DNA from: Chloroflexota bacterium
Lineage (GTDB): Bacteria > Chloroflexota > Dehalococcoidia > Bin125
NCBI GenBank assembly: GCA_026705105.1
Contig: JAPPBK010000263.1
Location: 1 to 5,539, forward strand
Direction: 5' to 3'
DNA length: 5,539 nucleotides
Shown: in pieces, positions 1 to 4,408 of the stretch
Layout of the letters: each line of letters starts with the position of its first letter
Position numbering within the stretch: the stretch's first letter is position 1
The notes under the pieces: model-generated
Told to the model about the DNA's origin: nothing
Databases searched by the model: none
What the model saw: the letters and a program-made list of their open reading frames with translations, nothing else
Position numbers and translations under genes: made by a program

Positions 1-53
1 GCGCACGGTTTGGGGCCGTGAGGCCGGCGGTTCAAATCCGCCCACCCCGACCA
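1..53 (+). tRNA. tRNA-Pro(UGG), 3' part (5' end cut by window edge)
   Basis: The sequence folds as the last two thirds of a tRNA. The anticodon stem is CACGG (4-8) with CCGTG (16-20), enclosing the 7-base loop TTTGGGG (9-15). The anticodon is TGG at 11-13, followed by G at position 37, as is usual in tRNA-Pro. A five-base variable region is at 21-25. The T arm is GGCGG (26-30)/CCGCC (38-42) around the loop TTCAAAT. The 3' acceptor strand CACCCCG (43-49) is followed by discriminator A and an encoded CCA (51-53). Roughly the first 23 bases (5' acceptor strand and most of the D arm) lie outside the window; they should begin CGGGGTG to pair with the acceptor strand. It reads CCN proline codons. 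It is convergent with the CoA-transferase gene, whose stop codon is 20 bp away. Confidence 0.93.
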
Positions 54-73
54 CTGCTCGACCCGCCGCCGAG

Positions 74-2515
74 TCAGATCCGAGGCTTGAGCAGCTCAGC
101 CATGCTTGGCGGTCGATCGGCGAGGATTCCCTCCTCCAGCAGCGCGGCGATCTCCGCCTCGGTCTTGTCCAGGTACTCCGTCAGCACTTCCAGATTGTGT
201 TCGCCCAGACCCGGCGCACCGCGGCGATAGGTCGCCGGCGTCTCGCTCAGTCGCACCGGACAGCCGGGATAGCGCAGCGCGCCCACATCCGTGCTCGACA
301 CCTCGGCCCAAAACTCCCTCGCGGCCAGGTGCTCCGACTCCAGCAGATCCCGCGCGTCGGCCAGGACGGCGGCGATCACCCCGCGCGCCTGCAGACGCGC
401 GGCCGCCTGAGTCGGAGCGATGGCCCGACTCCAGATGCCGAGCGCGGCGTCGATCTCGTCGTGCCGCGCTTCACGTTCCCACAACGCCCAGCTCGTCCAG
501 GCATCCGGCAGCTCGGCAGTCTCGCAGAGTGCCCGCCATTCGTCGTCGGATGTGATCGAGATGGCCAACCAACGAGCGTCGCCGAGGCATCGGTAAACGC
601 CCTGCGGCGCGACGCCCTGCTCGCGATTGCCGCGTCGCGGCGGCGGCTGGCCAACCACCTGGGCAGAGAGCAGCTCGTCGCCCGCGAACGTGCCCATCGA
701 CTCGATCATTGCGGTTTCGACCCGCTGTCCATCGCCGCCTGAAGACATGCGGCGCCAAAGCGCCACCAGCGTCCCGGCAACCGCGCTCATCCCCGAGACC
801 GGATCCGGCCAGGCCACCCCGGAGCGGTAGGGAATGCCGTCGGCATAGCCCGACATCATCGTCATGCCCGTCGCCGCCTCGATCACGGGTCCCAGTGCGA
901 CCCGGTTGGCGCCAGGACCCGTCGAACCATAGCCGGGCATCGAGGTGTGAATGATGTTCGGATTCAGTCGTCGCAGCGAATCCCAGTCAAGACCCCACTG
1001 CGGGAAGACCCGGGGCGAGAAATTCTCGAGCACGACGTCGGAATCCCTTAGCAGCTCGCGGAAGACATCCAATCCTCTCTCGCTCGAGAGATCGATCGAC
1101 ACGCCGCGCTTGTTCCGCGCCAGCTTGTTGAAGCCGCCGTTGCGATTCCAGTGCCGCTCGCCCAGTTCGTTGTCGGGATAGAGGTGAGTCAGTTCGGCCA
1201 GTCCCTCGGGCACCTCGAGGGGCCCGCGGTTCCAGGGCGACTCGATGTGAACGACGTCCGCTCCGAGATCGCCCAGCAGCCGGCCCGCGATCGGTCCCGC
1301 CCAGACGCGTGTGAGGTCGAGCACGCGCAGCCCTGTCAAGGGACCGTCGCGCAAGTCGGACTCACCGGAACCGACGGGCGGCGCCGACGCCCACTGACCC
1401 AGTTCACCCGCCTCAATCGTCCTCGGCGGCTGAGGAACGGCGCCGCCCAGGTCCTCACCGAACCGGAACGGCCCGCTTGGGATCAGCTCGTCTCCGCGTC
1501 TCTCGTCGAGCGGCACGAAGAACTCTCGCGCGATCATGTGTGGATCAGTGAGGAACTCGTGCGTATCCCACACCGGTCCGAGCGGCGAGAAGGTCGCCTC
1601 CCCGAGCTCGCAGATCTCTTCCGATGTATGGGACATGAGCCACGGGGCCAGGGCTGCGTCGAAGGCCCGCTTGTTGCGTCCCCGGGACTCGTTGGTCGCG
1701 AAGCGCGGGTCGTCGAAGATGTGCCCAACCCCCGCAGCGTGGAGAAACGGCTCCAGCTTGGCTGCAGTCGCGTGTCCGAGGAAGACGAAGCCGTCGGCGC
1801 ACTCATACACGCCTGCCGGGTGCCACATGCCGGGCTGGGCGTTGCCCTCGCGCTGCAGAATGTGGCCGGCGTGGGTCCACATCGTCGTCGTGTGCTGGTG
1901 CATGGCGACCATCGCCTCGAGATGCGCCAGCTCGACCGTCTGGCCGCGCCCGCTGGACTCGCGCGCAATCAACGCCGCCATCGCGCCGATGAACCCGTAC
2001 ATCCCGCCCGAATACTCCGTGTGCCGGCCATGCCGACGAAACGGATGCCGATTCGGCTCGCCGTTGAGGTACATATGCCCGCTCGCGGCATCGTCGGTGA
2101 AGACGTTCGAGCGCCGATCGGCCCAGGGTCCGTTCAGGCCGAACGGCGAGATCAGCACGCGTACCAACGCGGGCGCGTCAAGCGAATCGGTTACGGGAAC
2201 CAGTGGATCCGGCGCCGAACTCTCGATCACGACATCTGCGCCGGCGATCAGTCGTCCAATCTCCACCGACTCCGGCTCCCGTTCCAGGATCAGCTTCGAG
2301 GTGTTGACAAACGCCCAGATCGAGCCGACTTCCCCGGCAGCCAGGGCATGCTCAGGGAGCAACTCCCCGTGATGCAGCAGCGGATCGCCGCCGGGCGGAA
2401 CGACCTTGACAACCTGTGCGCCGTAGTCCGCGAACATCTTGGCGGCGAATGCGCCTGCGTGCGACCCGGCCAGCTCTACCACTCGCAGGTCCGCAAACGG
2501 CTTGGTCATCGGCAT
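74..2515 (-). CDS. Fused two-domain CaiB/BaiF (class III) CoA-transferase
   Basis: This cytosolic protein of about 813 aa holds two class III CoA-transferase domains, roughly twice the usual 380-420 aa. Such enzymes move CoA from an acyl-CoA to a free carboxylic acid through an aspartyl-CoA intermediate. Domain 1 (about 3-375) begins FADLRVVELAGSHAG. Domain 2 (about 390-800) begins LTGLRVLDLTRVWAGP and has NKRGVSIDL (468-476) and GQRVETAMIESM (596-607). In domain 2 Asp571 (WPDPVSGM) sits where the family's catalytic Asp lies; the matching domain 1 residue is Glu167 (HTEYSGGM), and domain 1 also lacks the NKR motif. I infer that only the C-terminal half is chemically active. The start chosen is ATG at 2515-2513, with a weak GAAG five bases upstream; ATG at 2509 and TTG at 2539 (821 aa) are alternatives. 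DddD, the DMSP CoA-transferase/lyase, shares this fused layout, but nothing here proves that substrate. The gene is transcribed divergently from the hydratase pair. Confidence 0.93.
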   Translation of the reverse strand: MPMTKPFADLRVVELAGSHAGAFAAKMFADYGAQVVKVVPPGGDPLLHHGELLPEHALAAGEVGSIWAFVNTSKLILEREPESVEIGRLIAGADVVIESSAPDPLVPVTDSLDAPALVRVLISPFGLNGPWADRRSNVFTDDAASGHMYLNGEPNRHPFRRHGRHTEYSGGMYGFIGAMAALIARESSGRGQTVELAHLEAMVAMHQHTTTMWTHAGHILQREGNAQPGMWHPAGVYECADGFVFLGHATAAKLEPFLHAAGVGHIFDDPRFATNESRGRNKRAFDAALAPWLMSHTSEEICELGEATFSPLGPVWDTHEFLTDPHMIAREFFVPLDERRGDELIPSGPFRFGEDLGGAVPQPPRTIEAGELGQWASAPPVGSGESDLRDGPLTGLRVLDLTRVWAGPIAGRLLGDLGADVVHIESPWNRGPLEVPEGLAELTHLYPDNELGERHWNRNGGFNKLARNKRGVSIDLSSERGLDVFRELLRDSDVVLENFSPRVFPQWGLDWDSLRRLNPNIIHTSMPGYGSTGPGANRVALGPVIEAATGMTMMSGYADGIPYRSGVAWPDPVSGMSAVAGTLVALWRRMSSGGDGQRVETAMIESMGTFAGDELLSAQVVGQPPPRRGNREQGVAPQGVYRCLGDARWLAISITSDDEWRALCETAELPDAWTSWALWEREARHDEIDAALGIWSRAIAPTQAAARLQARGVIAAVLADARDLLESEHLAAREFWAEVSSTDVGALRYPGCPVRLSETPATYRRGAPGLGEHNLEVLTEYLDKTEAEIAALLEEGILADRPPSMAELLKPRI

Positions 2516-2546
2516 CGTCGCTTCGTTCGAACGTCTCAAAGGTGTC

Positions 2547-2559
2547 CGTTAAGCTAACG
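2547..2559. repeat. Inverted repeat, possible operator
   Basis: Five-base arms CGTTA and TAACG flank a three-base centre AGC, and the symmetry does not extend further outward. Its place between two divergent start codons, over the likely -10 of the leftward promoter, is what makes it a candidate operator. A 13-bp symmetry of this kind could also occur by chance. Confidence 0.35.
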
Positions 2560-2581
2560 CCCGAACGACTGAGTCAACACT

Positions 2582-2588
2582 GGAAGGA
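2582..2588 (+). promoter_or_regulatory. Ribosome binding site that fixes a GTG start
   Basis: GGAAGGA lies six bases before GTG at 2595-2597. This good Shine-Dalgarno match supports GTG as the start of the FAS1-like hydratase subunit, for which there is no nearby upstream ATG in frame. Confidence 0.75.
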
Positions 2589-2594
2589 CCCCAC

Positions 2595-3080
2595 GTGGCC
2601 ACCGAACACTTCCCGATCGAGGCCGGGCACATCATCCTCTTTGCCCGCTCCGTCGGTGACGCGAATCCGATCTACTACGACGCGGGAGCCGCAGCCGAGA
2701 CCGAGCCCGGACACATCATCCCGCCGCCGACCTTCGTCCAGTCGTCGGCACAGTTCACCGAGGGCTACAGCCTGCGTCCCGTGATCGGCGAGCCGTGGTT
2801 CGGCTCGGGCAAGGAGCCGACCGGCATTCAGCGCGAATCGTCAGGCGGCGGCGGAGGCACCGGCTTCCACGCCGAGCAGCATTACGAGTACCACGCGCCG
2901 ATTCAGCCGGGCGACGTGCTCAAGGCCGTCGACAAGCCGGGCAACTCCTGGGAGCGTGAAGGGCGCCGCGGCGGCTCGCTCAAGTTCAACGAATCAATCA
3001 CTGAGTACTACAACCAGGACGGGGTGCTGGTCGTCACCGCCCGCTCGGTCGGCGTGCAGACATCGCGCGTGGTCGAGTAG
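2595..3080 (+). CDS. FAS1-like / MaoC_dehydrat_N hot-dog protein, likely non-catalytic hydratase subunit (HadA-like)
   Basis: This 161-aa single hot-dog protein resembles the N-terminal dehydratase domain family that includes mycobacterial HadA/HadC. It opens with FPIEAGHIILFARSVGDANPIYYD (residues 6-29, shown by the GD-x-NP core at 21-25), then IIPPPTF (41-47), a glycine run (84-88), and the second-half signature HAEQHYEYHAPIQPGD (92-107). In catalytic R-hydratases the core reads GDxNPxH; here Tyr27 stands where the catalytic His would be, so this subunit probably shapes the acyl-binding tunnel instead of doing chemistry. The next gene, 32 bp downstream on the same strand, supplies the intact motif, so the two likely form a heterodimer acting on enoyl- or 3-hydroxyacyl thioesters in the cytosol. 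It starts with GTG behind a strong ribosome binding site. Chain length and carrier (CoA or ACP) cannot be told from sequence. Confidence 0.88.
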   Translation: MATEHFPIEAGHIILFARSVGDANPIYYDAGAAAETEPGHIIPPPTFVQSSAQFTEGYSLRPVIGEPWFGSGKEPTGIQRESSGGGGGTGFHAEQHYEYHAPIQPGDVLKAVDKPGNSWEREGRRGGSLKFNESITEYYNQDGVLVVTARSVGVQTSRVVE

Positions 3081-3095
3081 CGCCGCCACTTGAAC

Positions 3096-3104
3096 AGGAA
3101 CAGG
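3096..3104 (+). promoter_or_regulatory. Ribosome binding site of MaoC-like gene
   Basis: AGGAACAGG ends eight bases before the ATG at 3113. It lies in the 32-bp gap after the stop codon of the first hydratase subunit. No promoter is visible in the gap, so the two genes are probably read from one transcript. Confidence 0.6.
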
Positions 3105-3112
3105 CATTCACT

Positions 3113-3535
3113 ATGGCTTTGAACAAGTCCAACCTCACCGTCGGCGACGAGCACAGCGAGCAGATCGTCGACAACCTGACGCGCACCCAGATCATTCAGT
3201 ACGCCGGCGCATCGGGCGACTACAACCCGCTGCACACTGACGAGATCTTCACCACCAAGGTCGCCGGCTACCCGACCGTCTTCGCCCACGGCATGCTGAC
3301 CATGGGCATGACCGGCAAGATGCTGACCAACTACGTCGGCGACGGCCGCCTGACCAAGTACGGCGTCCGTTTCGTCGCGCAGGTCTGGCCCGGCGACTCG
3401 TTGACCGCGACCGCGACGGTCGAGGCGATCCGCGAGGAAGACGGCGTCAGCCTGGTCGACCTCGCCGTCACCACCGTCAACCAGGACGGCACCGAGGTCA
3501 TCAAGGGCTCCGCGACGGCCCGCATCGACGGCTAA
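3113..3535 (+). CDS. MaoC-like (R)-enoyl-CoA hydratase / HadB-like dehydratase catalytic subunit
   Basis: This is a 140-aa single hot-dog protein with the R-hydratase signature YAGASGDYNPLHTD at residues 30-43. Asp36 and His41 form the expected catalytic pair, with Asn38 between them. As I recall, these numbers match the catalytic residues reported for mycobacterial HadB. The following segment, VAGYPTVFAHGMLTMG, is the usual family continuation. The C-terminal half has the FVAQVWPGDSL strand typical of these folds (about 92-102). The family reversibly adds water across trans-2-enoyl thioesters, giving (R)-3-hydroxyacyl products, or runs in reverse in fatty-acid synthesis. Its partner is the gene immediately upstream, which lacks the catalytic His. 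The divergent CoA-transferase makes a catabolic acyl-CoA role plausible, but a role in lipid synthesis is equally consistent with the sequence. Confidence 0.92.
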   Translation: MALNKSNLTVGDEHSEQIVDNLTRTQIIQYAGASGDYNPLHTDEIFTTKVAGYPTVFAHGMLTMGMTGKMLTNYVGDGRLTKYGVRFVAQVWPGDSLTATATVEAIREEDGVSLVDLAVTTVNQDGTEVIKGSATARIDG

Positions 3536-3537
3536 CT

Positions 3538-3570
3538 CCCCCTCGGCGTCAGTTGGTCCGCCTCAGGGGG
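3538..3570. terminator. Hairpin between convergent units, possible bidirectional terminator
   Basis: CCCCCT (3538-3543) pairs with AGGGGG (3565-3570). After a 1x2 internal loop, GGCG (3545-3548) pairs with CGCC (3559-3562), leaving a 10-base loop. It starts two bases after the TAA of the MaoC-like gene and overlaps the TGA of the convergent membrane-protein gene. There is no clear U tract on either side: TCTGTT follows on the + strand and GGAGTT on the - strand. It therefore may not be a classical intrinsic terminator. Confidence 0.4.
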
Positions 3571-3823
3571 TCTGTTCCCGATCCGGGGGCGGCGTGTTCT
3601 CCGCCGCCCATTCGGACACGTCGGGGATCAGCCGGTCGACGATACCCATGATCAGCATGAAGGGCACGAAGGCGAGGCCGGTGCCCAGCGCCCACCACCA
3701 CTCGGCCGCGACCAGAGCGAGGACACAGCCGGAAAAGGTCAGGCCCATACCGAGAATCGAGACCACGCGCAGCACCACCGCGAGCGGCGGAATCGGAGGA
3801 ATCTGTGGCGGTTGCGAGGACAT
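3563..3823 (-). CDS. Small two-helix membrane protein, unknown function
   Basis: I do not recognise this 86-aa protein. It has a proline-rich N-terminus (residues 5-13, PPQIPPIPP), a hydrophobic helix at about 14-40, a short WWW turn (42-44), a second helix at about 45-62, and a charged C-terminal tail with PPP near the end. Arg19 near the start of helix 1, and Asp63/Arg64 after helix 2, suggest a hairpin with both ends on the same side, probably cytoplasmic. The ATG at 3823-3821 follows GGAG on the - strand by four bases, an acceptable if tight spacing. It sits 38 bp after the cyclophilin gene on the same strand and is probably the last gene of that operon. The clean hydrophobic pattern favours this frame over the overlapping ones. 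A link to protein folding at the membrane is only a guess from position. Confidence 0.7.
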   Translation of the reverse strand: MSSQPPQIPPIPPLAVVLRVVSILGMGLTFSGCVLALVAAEWWWALGTGLAFVPFMLIMGIVDRLIPDVSEWAAENTPPPDREQTP

Positions 3824-3861
3824 GACGCTCCGGCCCCCGGCTCACTTGGGGACGCGACTGG

Positions 3862-4368
3862 TTAGGACTCGGCGATCGTGACCGACTTCATCTTCGGACC
3901 GGGCTCGCGGGCGCGCTGCGGATCGCGCTCGGGGAAGGCGAGCACGACGTCCAGGCCCGAGGTGACCTTGCCGAACGCGGTGTAGTCGCCGTCCAGGAAC
4001 GTCGCGTCGGCATTGCAAATGAAGAACTGGCTGCCCGCCGAGTTCGGGTCCTGCGCTCGGGCCATCGAGAGCACGCCGGCGACGTGCTTGGTGTCGTTGA
4101 ACTCGGCCGGCACGTTGTAGCCGGGTCCGCCGGTGCCGGTGCCCGTGGGATCGCCGCCCTGGGCCATGAAGCCGTCAATGATGCGGTGGAAGGTGACGCC
4201 GTCATAGAACCCTTCGCGAGCGAGAAAGACGAACGAGTTGACGTGCTCGGGCGCCTTGTCGGGCCAGAGTTCCAGCACGATCTCGCCGCCGTCTTCCATC
4301 TCGATCGTGGCGCTGTAGCTGACGCCGTCTTTGAGCGCCATCTCGGGACGCTTGCTGTAGCTGGCCAT
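3862..4368 (-). CDS. Cyclophilin-type peptidyl-prolyl cis-trans isomerase (single domain)
   Basis: This 168-aa protein is normal length for a bacterial cyclophilin. It catalyses cis-trans isomerisation of Xaa-Pro bonds and assists folding. It has no signal peptide or membrane helix, so it should be cytosolic. The active-site segment FHRIIDGFMAQGGDP (60-74) supplies Arg62, Phe67, Met68 and Gln70, equivalent to human CypA Arg55, Phe60, Met61 and Gln63. GSQFFI (112-117) supplies Gln114 and Phe116. The CypA Trp121 position is Phe124 and the His126 position is Tyr129, common replacements in bacteria. A lead-in of about 20 residues (YSKRPEMALKDGVSY) and a tail AFPERDP...PGP...SVTI are shared with both modules of the upstream gene. 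ATG at 4368-4366 was chosen because GGAGG (4378-4374) lies five bases upstream; the frame runs open to 4509, but that extension overlaps the upstream gene. The gap to the upstream stop codon is 40 bp, so it is probably cotranscribed. Confidence 0.95.
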   Translation of the reverse strand: MASYSKRPEMALKDGVSYSATIEMEDGGEIVLELWPDKAPEHVNSFVFLAREGFYDGVTFHRIIDGFMAQGGDPTGTGTGGPGYNVPAEFNDTKHVAGVLSMARAQDPNSAGSQFFICNADATFLDGDYTAFGKVTSGLDVVLAFPERDPQRAREPGPKMKSVTIAES

Positions 4369-4372
4369 GGAT

Positions 4373-4378
4373 ACCTCC
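4373..4378 (-). promoter_or_regulatory. Ribosome binding site that decides the cyclophilin start
   Basis: The - strand reads GGAGGT from 4378 to 4373, with the GGAGG core five bases before ATG at 4368. This strong Shine-Dalgarno sequence fixes the start of the single-domain cyclophilin and argues against the longer in-frame reading from 4509. Confidence 0.8.
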
Positions 4379-4408
4379 GCCGCCGTGCGGCATTGCTGGG
4401 CCCGCGGA

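Larger units (their letters stand above)
2516..2594. promoter_or_regulatory. Divergent promoter/operator region
   Basis: This 79-bp gap separates the CoA-transferase (leftward) from the hydratase pair (rightward), so both promoters must lie here or inside the coding starts. On the - strand a TTGACT -35-like box occupies 2577-2572. A good -10 is not evident at 16-18 bp spacing, where the sequence is GTTAGCTTAAC. Two inverted repeats are present: CGTTA-AGC-TAACG at 2547-2559, which falls at the expected -10 of that promoter, and the perfect palindrome CGTTCGAACG at 2524-2533. A repressor of TetR, GntR or MarR type could bind such short palindromes, but no regulator gene is in the window. The rightward promoter is not clear. 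Confidence 0.45.

Noticed and set aside
1..53. tRNA-Pro 3' end as an attachment site of an integrated element
   Set aside because: No integrase, no visible second copy of the tRNA 3' end and no change in base composition appear in the adjoining sequence.
54..94. CTGCTC (54-59) and GAGCAG (89-94) as a terminator for the tRNA gene
   Set aside because: The six-base stem encloses a 29-base loop, extends into the CoA-transferase coding end and has no U tract. It could easily arise by chance at this GC content.
1151..2557. Long + strand open frame (468 codons) antisense to the CoA-transferase
   Set aside because: It lies wholly opposite a clearly conserved gene. Its product is Arg/Pro/Gly-rich with no recognisable domain, as expected from the reverse strand of GC-rich coding DNA.
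3549..3845. Alternative - strand frame overlapping the two-helix membrane protein
   Set aside because: Its product is Arg/Gly-rich without hydrophobic segments. The frame at 3563-3823 gives two clean membrane helices and an ATG behind GGAG.
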